A DNA stretch of 18,856 nt from Candidatus Brocadiaceae bacterium. GTDB lineage: Bacteria; Planctomycetota; MHYJ01; JACQXL01; CAKKQI01. The stretch is from assembly GCA_919901895.1 (NCBI GenBank), contig CAKKQI010000379.1, positions 1-18,856 on the forward strand, in the 5' to 3' direction. Numbering within the stretch: the first letter of the stretch is position 1; each line of letters starts with the position of its first letter. Below, piece after piece: positions 1-7,404 of the stretch. A program made the position numbers and the translations under genes. The notes beneath the pieces are model-generated. The model was not told where the DNA came from. It saw nothing but the letters and a program-made list of their open reading frames with translations, and ran no database searches.

Positions 1-607
1 CGGAACCATCCGGTTGTTTTTGTACCAGGATATTCCGTAATTGCAGGTCGTGGTGAAAAACGCCGGCCTGGTGTAATTTTTTAATGGCTCCGGCCACGGC
101 CCTGATTATTTTTTTCTTTTCTTCCAGGAACACCGCCAGCTGATTGCTGTATTTTTTCAAGTCGGTGATTATTTCAAATAAGTTACCGGCATCCGGTATT
201 TCCTTAAAAATTATCTCGGCCCGCCAGAAAGGGCCAAAAGCCCTTTTGAGAATCACCCCTAAAATTTCCGGGACAGCGGCCTTCTGCTGTCGAGCGGATT
301 CGGTTATGTTTAATTCGTTTATCGGACGACTGATACCGTAAAATAAATCGCCTAAAAACCATTGATTAATTAACCCGCCGCGCCGGTAACGCCGGACCAC
401 CACCCGTCCTAACCCACTTTTGTTAATCTGGAGTAACCAGTGCTTCGCCCGCCCCTGGACAAATTGGTTATTAGATTGCTCTTTTAAAGACGTTAAATCA
501 TTAATCATCTCCAGAATTATTTTCCGGTACGTTTTGTTAATGATGAAGAGTTTATTTTCATCGCTTTTAATTATTTCGAAATTTAGAGGAACTGATTTCA
601 AATCCAT
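1..607 (-). CDS. LPS core kinase of the WaaP/KdkA (Kdo kinase-like) family, 3' part outside window
   Basis: Translating the reverse strand from ATG at 607 gives an open frame of 202 codons to the window edge. It has a eukaryotic-type kinase layout as in 3-deoxy-D-manno-octulosonic acid kinase and WaaP: an N-terminal stretch with GRVVVRRYRRGG and WFLGDLFYG, then the catalytic loop HHDLQLRNILV near residue 190 (pattern HxDLxxxN, with the Asp as catalytic base). These enzymes phosphorylate Kdo or heptose of the LPS inner core in the cytoplasm. An in-frame TAA four codons upstream fixes the start region, and no other ATG occurs before residue 33. It is transcribed away from the heptosyltransferase gene at 727, which supports an LPS role. 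The DFG-equivalent region lies outside the window. Family assignment is firm; which sugar is phosphorylated is not known. Confidence 0.82.
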   Translation of the reverse strand, partial: MDLKSVPLNFEIIKSDENKLFIINKTYRKIILEMINDLTSLKEQSNNQFVQGRAKHWLLQINKSGLGRVVVRRYRRGGLINQWFLGDLFYGISRPINELNITESARQQKAAVPEILGVILKRAFGPFWRAEIIFKEIPDAGNLFEIITDLKKYSNQLAVFLEEKKKIIRAVAGAIKKLHQAGVFHHDLQLRNILVQKQPDGS

Positions 608-613
608 AATCTT

Positions 614-642
614 TATTTATCATTTTTACCCCATTCTGTCAA
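614..642 (-). promoter_or_regulatory. sigma70-type promoter for the LPS kinase, apparently leaderless
   Basis: On the reverse strand TTGACA (637-642), a 17-base spacer, and TAAATA (614-619). Only six bases separate the -10 box from the ATG at 607, so transcription would start at or next to the start codon. Confidence 0.6.
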
Positions 643-696
643 AACGTTTTAATGTTTATGTAAAGACACTTCTTGAAAACACGCTAACTTGACTTT

Positions 697-705
697 TGCT
701 ATAAT
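697..705 (+). promoter_or_regulatory. extended -10 promoter for the heptosyltransferase gene
   Basis: TGCTATAAT is a perfect extended -10 element (TGnTATAAT). No -35 box lies at normal spacing: TTGAAA at 673-678 would have a 21-base spacer and TTGACT at 689-694 only 5. The predicted transcript starts around 712. This argues against a TTG start at 706, which would overlap the -10 box, and for the ATG at 727. Confidence 0.55.
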
Positions 706-726
706 TTGCGGTATGATACACCGACT

Positions 727-1806
727 ATGAAATTTGATAAAATCCTAATTGTCCGTTTAAGCGCCATCGGCGATATTATTAATACCCTGCCGGCTTTAAC
801 GGTGTTAAGAACCAACTTCCCTAAAAGTTTTATCGCCTGGGTGGTGGAAGATAAAGCCAAAGATATTCTGCTTAACCATCCCGCCCTGGATAAAGTCATT
901 GTTTTTGAACGAAAAAAATGGCGGCCGGATATCCGGTCGTTTAGATCATGGCTCCATTCGGCCCGGACTTTTAAAGAAGCGCGTAATTTTATCCGACTGC
1001 TCAAACAGGAACATTTTGATATCGCGCTGGATTTTCAGGGAAATTTCAAAAGCGGTTTGCTGGCCTACCTCAGCGGCGCAAAAATACGCGTCGGATTTGA
1101 TAAAAAAATCTCTAAAGAAGGAAATCATTTGTTTATTAACCATAAAATTAAACTTGCTTCCTCTCCTCTTAACCGCGTGGCAAAAAATTTATACCTGCTG
1201 GAATCATTAGGATTAAATACCAAAAATCATTCGCCGGTCGTAGCCATCCCCCCAGCGGATCATAATTATATTAATAATTTTTTAAAAAGCCGGAACCTGC
1301 TTGATAAAAAATTAATTATTTTGCATCCGGGAACCAGCCCATTCGGGGTGTACAAACGCTGGCCATTAAAGTATTATACGGAACTGGCTAATAAATTAAC
1401 CGGTTTTAACGAAAATTACGGGGTCGTCGTAACCTGGGGACCGGGCGAACGCGGACTGGCTGAGAAGATTATCGCTGAAACAACGCCGGGGCAGGCGGAG
1501 CTGAGTTGTCCAATGAATTTAACCCAACTGGGTGCTTTATTAAAAAAAGCGACTCTCTTTGTCGGAAGCGATTCCGCCCCGTTACATTTAGCCAGCGCTT
1601 TAAAAATACCGCTGGTCGGACTTTACGGTCCGAAAGACCCGCTTATCTACGGTCCTTACGAACATCCGCACAGTATCGTGATTACCAAAAATTTGCCCTG
1701 CCAGCCATGCCGGAAACGGACCTGTCAACAACCGGATTGTATGAATTTAATTACACCGGAGGAAGTTTTGCGATCGGTAAAAAAATTGTTATTAAACACA
1801 GATTAA
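727..1806 (+). CDS. glycosyltransferase family 9, LPS heptosyltransferase (WaaC/WaaF-like)
   Basis: 359 residues, normal length for GT9 heptosyltransferases, which add ADP-heptose to Kdo or heptose of the LPS inner core at the cytoplasmic face of the inner membrane. The N-terminus has RLSAIGDIINTLPAL, where D16 matches the catalytic Asp of E. coli WaaC. The C-terminal ADP-heptose domain has LHPGTSPFGVYKRWPLKYY, then FVGSDSAPLHLASALKIPLVGLYGP and the family's P-C-x-x-C region near the end. I chose ATG 727 over an in-frame TTG at 706 because the latter overlaps the promoter and the family usually begins a few residues before the KILIVRLSAIGD motif. No clear Shine-Dalgarno is present. Divergent from the LPS kinase and upstream of kdsB. 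Whether it is heptosyltransferase I or II cannot be told from sequence alone. Confidence 0.88.
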   Translation: MKFDKILIVRLSAIGDIINTLPALTVLRTNFPKSFIAWVVEDKAKDILLNHPALDKVIVFERKKWRPDIRSFRSWLHSARTFKEARNFIRLLKQEHFDIALDFQGNFKSGLLAYLSGAKIRVGFDKKISKEGNHLFINHKIKLASSPLNRVAKNLYLLESLGLNTKNHSPVVAIPPADHNYINNFLKSRNLLDKKLIILHPGTSPFGVYKRWPLKYYTELANKLTGFNENYGVVVTWGPGERGLAEKIIAETTPGQAELSCPMNLTQLGALLKKATLFVGSDSAPLHLASALKIPLVGLYGPKDPLIYGPYEHPHSIVITKNLPCQPCRKRTCQQPDCMNLITPEEVLRSVKKLLLNTD

Positions 1807-1822
1807 AAATAGATTAGCCCAG

Positions 1823-3352
1823 ATGATAAAACAACAACTTATATTTAGATTGGCTCCACTCACCAGAAGTTCCGGGGACCTCCTTTCGGGATTTCGTGTT
1901 TTAAGTTTTTTACTTTGCCTGATTTGCTTCAGTTATTCCACGGCCTCGCATATTTTCGCCGAGCGTTCCGAAGAAGATATTGTGAACTGGCTGGAAGCGA
2001 CCGCGCCGATTGATGAACGCATCAGCTTATCCGAAGCGGCGTTATTACTCAGCAAAACTATTTATCCGGAAGTGGATGTTAAAAAATACACCGAACGGTT
2101 AGACCGAATGGCTGAAGATATAAAAAAACAGTTGCGGAAAGAACCCCAACCTGAAGAAATCATTACGGCCATTAATCAATATCTTTATCAGGAAAAAGGC
2201 GCCCGGGTCGCTCCGATTGAAATCGGCGATCGGATGGATAAGTTTATGTTGAGTAAAGTAATGGACTCAATGCAGGGAAATTGCCTGGGTTTCTCCACCC
2301 TTTATTATTGTTTGGCCGAACGGCTGGAATTACCCCTTTCGGCCGTGGTCATCCCCCAGCATGTTTTCCTGTGTTATGAAAATCGCGGTAAAATATCACG
2401 AAATATTGAGCCGACCTCCAACGGAGCCGAAATTTCCAATGATGAATATATTGAACGAACTAAAAAACTGATCGGCGATACCATTCCTAAATACAGCTAC
2501 CCGAAAAAAATTACGTTCCGTAAAATTTCCAAAAAACAATTTGTAGCCCTGATTCTTTACAATCGAGCCGTGGATTATTTTCGCCACGGACATTCCTGGC
2601 CGGCCATCAAAGATTTCAGCCAGTCACTGCGGATTGACCCGAACCATGCCGAAACCTATAAAAGCCGCGGATCGCTTTACCTGGAACAAAAAGTTTATAA
2701 TAAAGCCGCCGAAGACCTGAAAAAGGCCGACGAACTAGAACCTGATTGCCCTCAAACATTATATAACCTGGGGGCGGCTTATTTTTCTCAAGCCCAGATT
2801 ATATCGGGGCTTGACCCCGATGTTACCTCGGAGAACGACGCCCTGAAATGTTTTGAAAAAACAATCAAACTAGCGCCTGATTATACCGAAGCGTACTATA
2901 GCCGCGGCCTTATTTATCACCGCCAGGAAAATGACCGCCTGGCGCTGGAAGATTTCACCCAGGCTATTAAACTCAATCCAAACCATTCGACCAGTTACCT
3001 CGGCCGGGCCATGGCTTACTTCAGTCTTGACGTGCTGGACCGCGCCCTGATTGACCTTAATAAAAGTATTTCCCTTGATAATTCATCCGCCGACGCTTAT
3101 AATAACCGCGGTGTTATCCACGCCAAACAGGAAAATTGGGAAGAAGCTCTTAGTGATTTCCAACAAGCCGTTAATCTTGACGCTAACCTGACTGATGCTT
3201 ATCATAATCTGGCCATTACTTATTATAAAATGAAACGTTACGCTGAGGCCTTGCCGCATGCGAAAAAATATCTTACTCTGATTCCGGACGACCATCCCAA
3301 GCGCCAGGAAGCCCAGGAATTGCACCAGGCGTTGAAACGCTTAATAAAATAA
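1823..3352 (+). CDS. exported transglutaminase-like (Transglut_core2/SirB1-type) protein with C-terminal TPR repeats
   Basis: 509 residues. A hydrophobic segment at about 27-43 looks like a signal peptide with a long N-region, so the protein is probably periplasmic. Residues 130-200 resemble a transglutaminase-like core: C154 in GNCLGFSTLYYCLAERLELP, H180 in IPQHVFLCY and E196 in NIEPTSNG would form the Cys-His-acid triad. Residues about 240-500 are seven or so TPR units (for example AIKDFSQSLRIDPNHAETYK, ALEDFTQAIKLNPNHSTSY, ALSDFQQAVNLDANLTDAY). The third unit carries a roughly ten-residue insertion. It lies 16 bases after the heptosyltransferase and before kdsB, so it may belong to the envelope operon. 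No Shine-Dalgarno precedes the ATG, and the first about 27 residues could be untranslated. Substrate unknown. Confidence 0.75.
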   Translation: MIKQQLIFRLAPLTRSSGDLLSGFRVLSFLLCLICFSYSTASHIFAERSEEDIVNWLEATAPIDERISLSEAALLLSKTIYPEVDVKKYTERLDRMAEDIKKQLRKEPQPEEIITAINQYLYQEKGARVAPIEIGDRMDKFMLSKVMDSMQGNCLGFSTLYYCLAERLELPLSAVVIPQHVFLCYENRGKISRNIEPTSNGAEISNDEYIERTKKLIGDTIPKYSYPKKITFRKISKKQFVALILYNRAVDYFRHGHSWPAIKDFSQSLRIDPNHAETYKSRGSLYLEQKVYNKAAEDLKKADELEPDCPQTLYNLGAAYFSQAQIISGLDPDVTSENDALKCFEKTIKLAPDYTEAYYSRGLIYHRQENDRLALEDFTQAIKLNPNHSTSYLGRAMAYFSLDVLDRALIDLNKSISLDNSSADAYNNRGVIHAKQENWEEALSDFQQAVNLDANLTDAYHNLAITYYKMKRYAEALPHAKKYLTLIPDDHPKRQEAQELHQALKRLIK

Positions 3353-3357
3353 TGTCA

Positions 3358-3417
3358 ATTCGTGTCTTATAAATTCGCGTCTATTCGTGTTTTAAATTCG
3401 TGTTAATTCGTGTCTCT
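3358..3417 (+). repeat. five degenerate copies of ATTCGTGT in the TPR-kdsB spacer
   Basis: The spacer is made almost wholly of ATTCGTGT-like words (ATTCGTGT, ATTCGCGT, ATTCGTGT, ATTCGTGT, ATTCGTGT) about 11-15 bases apart, ending at the kdsB start codon. Related words occur in other spacers of this window (1798-1822 reversed, 8751-8792, 13640-13660, 17095-17117). Function unknown. Confidence 0.7.
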
Positions 3418-3418
3418 T

Positions 3419-4132
3419 ATGAAAAAAGCCATCGTCATCATCCCGGCCCGTTACGATTCAACCAGATTACCGGGCAAAGTGTTATTAAAACAAACCGGTA
3501 AGTATCTGGTTCAGCATACTTACGAACAGGTCTGTAAAGCTAAATTGATCGACCGGGTTATGGTGGCCACGGATGACCGGCGTGTTTACCGAGCGGTAAA
3601 AAGTTTCGGTGGCGCAGTCGTGATGACTTCTTCTAAACATCGTTCCGGAACCGACCGCGTAGCCGAAATCGCCCGCAAGTTAAACTATGATTTCATTATT
3701 AATGTTCAGGCCGATGAACCGGAAATTGACCCGTCCGCCATTGACCTGGTTGTCAACTTATTATCACGTTCGCAAAAAACCGATATGGTCACGCTGGCCT
3801 GTCCTTTTAAGAACCGCGCTGAATTTTGCGACCCCAATAAAGTCAAGGTCTGGCTCAACCGTCAAAACTTTGCCGTTGATTTCTCGCGAAACGGTTGCCG
3901 CCGGCCGGCCCAGCCGTTACGACATATCGGTATTTATGGTTATCGCAGGAAATCTTTGCTTAAATTTGTCCGGCTCGATCCCATAGAACGGGAAAAGTCA
4001 GAAAAACTAGAACAATTACGGGCTTTAGAAAACGGTTTCCTGATTAAGGTCGGCCTGATTAAAAAAGCGCCGGCTGGAATAGATACCTTAAAAGATTATC
4101 AAGCGTTTGTAAAAAGAATGGAAAAAACTTGA
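3419..4132 (+). CDS. kdsB: 3-deoxy-manno-octulosonate cytidylyltransferase (CMP-Kdo synthetase)
   Basis: 237 residues, slightly short for KdsB (about 245-255). It activates Kdo with CTP to CMP-Kdo for lipid A glycosylation. Signatures: the nucleotide-binding start IIPARYDSTRLPGKVL, ATDDRRV, the SGTDRVAEIARKL segment, NVQADEPEIDP (usually NVQGDEP), the RHIGIYGYRR segment and the C-terminal EKLEQLRALENG followed by GIDTLKDYQ. I start at ATG 3419; the in-frame GTG at 3410 lies inside the ATTCGTGT repeats and would add only three residues. Directly upstream of pyrG, whose product CTP is the co-substrate, a pairing seen in many diderms. No Shine-Dalgarno visible. Confidence 0.95.
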   Translation: MKKAIVIIPARYDSTRLPGKVLLKQTGKYLVQHTYEQVCKAKLIDRVMVATDDRRVYRAVKSFGGAVVMTSSKHRSGTDRVAEIARKLNYDFIINVQADEPEIDPSAIDLVVNLLSRSQKTDMVTLACPFKNRAEFCDPNKVKVWLNRQNFAVDFSRNGCRRPAQPLRHIGIYGYRRKSLLKFVRLDPIEREKSEKLEQLRALENGFLIKVGLIKKAPAGIDTLKDYQAFVKRMEKT

Positions 4133-4152
4133 TTTTTTTTACAAGAGTTAAT

Positions 4153-4171
4153 AGAATATTATTAATATTCT
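4153..4171. promoter_or_regulatory. perfect AT-rich palindrome upstream of pyrG
   Basis: AGAATATTA, one central T, then TAATATTCT: a perfect 9-bp inverted repeat ending 26 bases before the pyrG start. It sits where a -35 region would be, so it may be an operator. It could also be a chance AT-rich palindrome. No regulator is identified. Confidence 0.35.
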
Positions 4172-4184
4172 TTCTAATCACAGG

Positions 4185-4193
4185 TGCTATTAT
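4185..4193 (+). promoter_or_regulatory. possible extended -10 promoter of pyrG
   Basis: TGCTATTAT resembles the TGCTATAAT element before the heptosyltransferase gene. It ends four bases before the ATG at 4198, so any transcript would be essentially leaderless. No good -35 is seen. Confidence 0.35.
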
Positions 4194-4197
4194 ATAA

Positions 4198-5814
4198 ATG
4201 GCTAAGCATATCTTTATTACCGGCGGTGTTGTTTCTTCCTTGGGTAAAGGATTAACCTCGGCGGCCATCGGACTTTTACTGGAACGCCGGGGACTCAAGA
4301 TTACCATCCAGAAATTAGACCCTTACATTAACGTTGATCCCGGCACAATGAGCCCTTTCCAGCACGGCGAAGTCTATGTTACCGACGACGGAGCGGAAAC
4401 TGATTTAGACCTGGGCCATTACGAACGGTTCACCAACGCAATCCTGACTAAAGACTCCAATTTTACCACCGGCAAAATATACAGCACCGTTATCGCCAAT
4501 GAAAGACGCGGTAAATATCTGGGCAAAACGGTCCAGGTCATTCCTCATATCACTAATGAAATCAAATCAGCCATAAAAAAACCGGTGGAACGCAATACCG
4601 ACGTGGCTATTACCGAAATCGGCGGAACGGTCGGCGATATTGAAAGTTTACCGTTCCTGGAAGCCATCCGCCAGATGCGGCTGGAACTCGGTCCGGAAAA
4701 CGTCCTTTTCATCCACCTGACCTTAATCCCGTATCTCCGGGCCAGCGGCGAGATGAAAACTAAACCAACCCAGCACAGCGTCGGTAAATTACGGGAAATC
4801 GGTATCCAGCCGGATATCCTCATCTGCCGGACGGAAAAACCGCTGTCCGAAGATTTGAAATATAAATTATCGTTATTCTGCAATGTCCCCAAAAAATTCG
4901 TGATTGAAGAACAGGATGTCAGTCACAGTATTTATGAAGTGCCGCTGGTTTTGGTGGAACAAAAGGTGGATGAACTGATTCTGAAACAGTTTAATATTAA
5001 AAGGAACGGCCGCGACCTGAAAGACTGGCGGCGAATGATAGAAATTATTAAGCATCCGAAACATACGATGGAAATCGCCGTAGTCGGAAAATACTTGGAA
5101 CTCCAGGATGCTTACAAATCAATTTATGAAGCACTGACGCACGGTGGAATTGCCAATCATTGCCGCCTGCAAATCAAAAGAATTAATGCCGAGGATATAG
5201 AAAAATCCGGTGCGGAAAAGTATTTAAAAAATATGCCCGGCCTTCTGGTCCCGGGCGGATTCGGTCAGCGCGGTGTGGAAGGAAAAATTCAGGCCATTGA
5301 ATATGCCCGCATTAACCAGATACCATTTTTCGGAATCTGCCTCGGGATGCAGTGCGCCGTGATTGAATTCGCCCGCAATGTCTGCGGATTAAAAGATGCC
5401 CACAGCACCGAGTTTAGCCGGGAAACCAACCATCCGGTAATTGATTTAATGGCCAGCCAGCGCGATATTAAAGACCTGGGCGGCACCATGCGGTTGGGTT
5501 CTTATCAGTGCCATTTAAAAAAAGATTCTGCGGCCTACCGGGCTTATCAACAGGAAATAATCTTAGAACGACACCGCCACCGGTTTGAATTTAATAATAA
5601 TTACCGTGAACAGTTTACCAAAAAAGGATTGCGTTTAAGTGGTATTTGTCCTAAAAATAACCTGGTGGAAATCGTGGAACTTACAGAGCATCCCTGGTTT
5701 GTCGGCGTACAATTTCATCCCGAATTCAAGTCCAAGCCGATTGCCCCTCATCCCTTATTCAGGGATTTCATTAAATCCGCTTTATCTAAACAATCAGCAA
5801 TGGGAGACTGTTGA
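4198..5814 (+). CDS. pyrG: CTP synthase
   Basis: 538 residues, full length. It converts UTP, ATP and glutamine to CTP. The N-terminal synthetase domain begins [18 protein letters not shown] (P-loop) and has [19 protein letters not shown] and [17 protein letters not shown]. The C-terminal class I glutamine amidotransferase domain has [12 protein letters not shown], the nucleophile elbow FFGICLGMQ with C381, and the [12 protein letters not shown] segment with H507 and E509. No Shine-Dalgarno precedes the ATG. The last three codons and the stop (from 5804) lie inside the left terminal inverted repeat of a MITE-like element, so the native C-terminus was probably slightly different; the catalytic part is intact. 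Confidence 0.97.
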   Translation: MAKHIFITGGVVSSLGKGLTSAAIGLLLERRGLKITIQKLDPYINVDPGTMSPFQHGEVYVTDDGAETDLDLGHYERFTNAILTKDSNFTTGKIYSTVIANERRGKYLGKTVQVIPHITNEIKSAIKKPVERNTDVAITEIGGTVGDIESLPFLEAIRQMRLELGPENVLFIHLTLIPYLRASGEMKTKPTQHSVGKLREIGIQPDILICRTEKPLSEDLKYKLSLFCNVPKKFVIEEQDVSHSIYEVPLVLVEQKVDELILKQFNIKRNGRDLKDWRRMIEIIKHPKHTMEIAVVGKYLELQDAYKSIYEALTHGGIANHCRLQIKRINAEDIEKSGAEKYLKNMPGLLVPGGFGQRGVEGKIQAIEYARINQIPFFGICLGMQCAVIEFARNVCGLKDAHSTEFSRETNHPVIDLMASQRDIKDLGGTMRLGSYQCHLKKDSAAYRAYQQEIILERHRHRFEFNNNYREQFTKKGLRLSGICPKNNLVEIVELTEHPWFVGVQFHPEFKSKPIAPHPLFRDFIKSALSKQSAMGDC

Positions 5815-5981
5815 AAAACCAACTGTAGCGGCGACCCCGTTATTCAACGGGGCAGGCTCTTTATGTAGTCCCGACCTAATCGGGATGGTCGCCCTTAATA
5901 TGATTATATGAAAGATTACCCCGCCGTAGCGGGACGCTACTAAGATGTAATAACATCAGAGGTTGATTTTTCAACAGTCTC
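5804..5981. mobile_element. MITE-like element, 178 bp, with 20-bp terminal inverted repeats
   Basis: GAGACTGTTGAAAAACCAAC (5804-5823) and the reverse complement of 5962-5981 match at 19 of 20 positions. The interior has no credible gene but dense secondary structure: GGCGACC/GGTCGCC (5830-5836 with 5887-5893), CCCCGTT-ATTC-AACGGGG (5835-5852), TCCCGA-CCTAA-TCGGGA (5869-5885) and GTAGCG-GGA-CGCTAC (5926-5940). This is the layout of a non-autonomous, transposase-mobilised element. No clear target-site duplication is seen, so its exact ends are uncertain. It provides the pyrG stop codon and fills most of the 227-base gap between pyrG and the CPBP gene. Confidence 0.7.
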
Positions 5982-6007
5982 AAGGTAAACGGGGTAAATC
6001 GCGGCAA

Positions 6008-6038
6008 GTCCCGCCCTTTCATGGTAAAAGAGCGGGAC
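6008..6038 (-). terminator. stem-loop just after the CPBP protease gene
   Basis: GTCCCGC (6008-6014) pairs with GCGGGAC (6032-6038), and inside it CTTT pairs with AAAG. On the reverse strand it starts three bases beyond the stop at 6042. No U-tract follows, so it may be a transcript-end stabiliser or a repeat rather than a Rho-independent terminator. Confidence 0.4.
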
Positions 6039-6041
6039 AAG

Positions 6042-6905
6042 TCAAATCATTATAAAATACATTATTACCGCAGTGAAGTTCAAGGCAATATGTCCGGCCA
6101 TGGCGCTTTCAACGCAACTCCGCCTGGTAAATTCACTAAATACAATACCAATAATAAATATCTGCAAGGATTTTATTGCCGGCATATCAGTATTAAAAAT
6201 ATGGAGTCCCGCCCATAATAATGAAACAAAAATAATTGAACCGATCACGGCCGGCCGTTTATTTCCGCTCAGCCGTAATAAAAATGCCTGGAGGCCACCT
6301 CTAAAAACTAATTCTTCTATCACCGCGGCTCCGGTTACAAATAGCAGAAGAACCGGGATACGAATAATAAGACCGGCTTCCGCGGCATGAGGAAACATCA
6401 ACGTTATTCTCTTAAGCGGTTCGCTTTCATTCATACCAAGGGCGACAAATATAACGGTGCTCACCACCCCGCTGACCACCCCAAAGATGGCCGCGGCCAG
6501 AATTACTTTCCAGGGAACATTTTTACTCTTCTTTAAAACGGTAAATGCCTCAGGCCTAATTTTATCCCACTCGGACACGGCGGCATAATAAACTATCATA
6601 TGCCAACCAATTTTAAGAATCAAAATACCCAACCCGACAATCAAGCCGATATATATGTAAATTTTTAAAAAGGGTTCCGGACGACCTTTAAGAATAACGG
6701 ACGGGTCAAAATATATCAGATTGAAAATAGCCGCGGGCAGGGTCATCAAAAAAACAATTATCCCAACAAACAGTCCTGTTTTATAGTACTTCTTTAATGC
6801 CTTCAAATTCAAAACGGCTAATACTACAAAAAATATAAATATTAAAACGCTTAAAGACAGGACAAAAATAGACTGGACCAGTTCCGAAAAATCAGGATAA
6901 AGCAT
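6042..6905 (-). CDS. CPBP family intramembrane metalloprotease (Abi/CAAX-protease-like)
   Basis: 287 residues, very hydrophobic, with about seven or eight membrane segments (for example 17-33, 45-62, 83-100, 135-155, 180-196, 218-235, 247-258, 272-286). The CPBP motifs are all present: EExxxR at 197-202 (EELVFR), H235 in LLWAGLH and HxxxN at 272-276. These would hold the catalytic glutamates and metal ligands of this glutamate-type membrane protease family. A good Shine-Dalgarno (AAAGGA, nine bases before the ATG) and a promoter at 6936-6964 support the start. Transcribed alone and convergent with pyrG. Substrate unknown; family members process prenylated or secreted peptides or serve in immunity. 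Confidence 0.85.
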   Translation of the reverse strand: MLYPDFSELVQSIFVLSLSVLIFIFFVVLAVLNLKALKKYYKTGLFVGIIVFLMTLPAAIFNLIYFDPSVILKGRPEPFLKIYIYIGLIVGLGILILKIGWHMIVYYAAVSEWDKIRPEAFTVLKKSKNVPWKVILAAAIFGVVSGVVSTVIFVALGMNESEPLKRITLMFPHAAEAGLIIRIPVLLLFVTGAAVIEELVFRGGLQAFLLRLSGNKRPAVIGSIIFVSLLWAGLHIFNTDMPAIKSLQIFIIGIVFSEFTRRSCVESAMAGHIALNFTAVIMYFIMI

Positions 6906-6935
6906 AATCGTTATCCTTTAATTAAAACGATTTTA

Positions 6936-6964
6936 ATTTTATCAGATATTTATTTAGCCGTCAA
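6936..6964 (-). promoter_or_regulatory. sigma70-type promoter of the CPBP protease gene
   Basis: On the reverse strand TTGACG (6959-6964), a 17-base spacer, TAAAAT (6936-6941), then about 24 bases of leader with the AAAGGA ribosome binding site. Confidence 0.65.
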
Positions 6965-7036
6965 TCTAATGATTAAAAAAAAACTTGCTTTTTAATTAAT
7001 TAGAAGTAAAGTATAAGGTTATCCGGTATCAGAAAG

Positions 7037-7085
7037 TCAAGAAAATCTGCCCTTCGGGCAGAGACTTAAGGCAGATTTTCCTTGA
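7037..7085. repeat. nested inverted repeat, intergenic palindromic element
   Basis: The outer arms at 7037-7051 and 7070-7085 are complementary except for one extra base (TCAAGAAAATCTGCC against TCAAGGAAAATCTGCC). A second hairpin, TCTGCCC-TTC-GGGCAGA (7046-7062), competes with it. The 275-base gap 6906-7180 holds this, the CPBP promoter, the next palindrome and the tRNA promoter, but no gene that I can support. Confidence 0.65.
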
Positions 7086-7115
7086 TCCTGACCCCGCCTT
7101 AGCGTGGGAAGGATC
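7084..7115. repeat. palindrome with the CCCCGCC..TAGCG word family
   Basis: GATCCT (7084-7089) pairs with AGGATC (7110-7115), and CCC with GGG inside. The centre, ACCCCGCCTTAGCGTGGGA, closely matches ACCCCGCCGTAGCGGGA in the MITE-like element (5919-5934). This suggests a common repeat family. Confidence 0.5.
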
Positions 7116-7129
7116 TAATTTAGGTAACC

Positions 7130-7138
7130 TGGTATAAT
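7130..7138 (+). promoter_or_regulatory. extended -10 promoter of tRNA-Leu
   Basis: TGGTATAAT is a perfect extended -10 element 42 bases before the tRNA. A second candidate, TGCTATAAA (7145-7153), lies closer. No convincing -35 is present for either. Confidence 0.45.
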
Positions 7139-7180
7139 TCCCTATGCTATAAAAAGATATTATCAGAAAATAATTCTTCC

Positions 7181-7263
7181 GGGCGAGTGGCGGAATGGCA
7201 GACGCTATGGACTTAAAATCCATTCTTCGTAAGAAGGTGAGGGTTCGACTCCCTCCTCGCCCA
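7181..7263 (+). tRNA. tRNA-Leu (anticodon UAA)
   Basis: The acceptor stem GGGCGAG pairs with CTCGCCC (7256-7262), with A as discriminator. The anticodon stem ATGGA/TCCAT holds the loop CTTAAAA, giving anticodon UAA. The long variable arm CTTC-GTAA-GAAG is typical of class II leucine tRNAs, and the T arm is GAGGG-TTCGACT-CCCTC. CCA is not encoded. Confidence 0.95.
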
Positions 7264-7267
7264 TGAC

Positions 7268-7288
7268 AAAATTTACATCGTAAATTTT
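7268..7288 (+). terminator. AT-rich hairpin after tRNA-Leu
   Basis: AAAATTTAC-ATC-GTAAATTTT, a perfect 9-bp stem five bases beyond the tRNA, ending in T residues. It may act as a terminator or processing signal. It resembles the hairpins on both sides of the tRNA at 12259. Confidence 0.45.
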
Positions 7289-7292
7289 ATAT

Positions 7293-7392
7293 ATGCCGAT
7301 GCGACATAGTTTTTGAAGATATCCCGCTGGAAGCGGGATCCGTCCTTCGGCGGAGGTATATCCCGATGTAATAGATCGGGACAGGTCGGCAT
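7293..7392. repeat. palindromic repeat cluster between tRNA-Leu and the sigma factor gene
   Basis: The outer arms ATGCCGA (7293-7299) and TCGGCAT (7386-7392) enclose two strong hairpins: ATCCCGCT-GGA-AGCGGGAT (7321-7339) and TCCCGAT-GTAATAG-ATCGGGA (7361-7381). The word GGATCCGTCC (7336-7345) recurs, reversed, in the insert of the MetE-like gene (11613-11622). No gene is seen in the 235-base gap 7264-7498. Confidence 0.6.
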
Positions 7393-7404
7393 TACCTTTT
7401 TTTC

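Noticed and set aside
420..692. Open frames on the plus strand across the first 700 bases
   Set aside because: They are antisense to the LPS kinase, which has a recognisable catalytic loop on the reverse strand.
706..726. TTG start giving seven extra residues on the heptosyltransferase
   Set aside because: It overlaps the extended -10 promoter, and the family start fits ATG 727.
5821..5960. A coding gene inside the MITE-like element
   Set aside because: Open frames are short, run through hairpins and lack motifs or ribosome binding sites.
7029..7223. Reverse-strand open frame across the palindromes and tRNA-Leu
   Set aside because: It runs through a tRNA gene and hairpin repeats, and has no recognisable motif.
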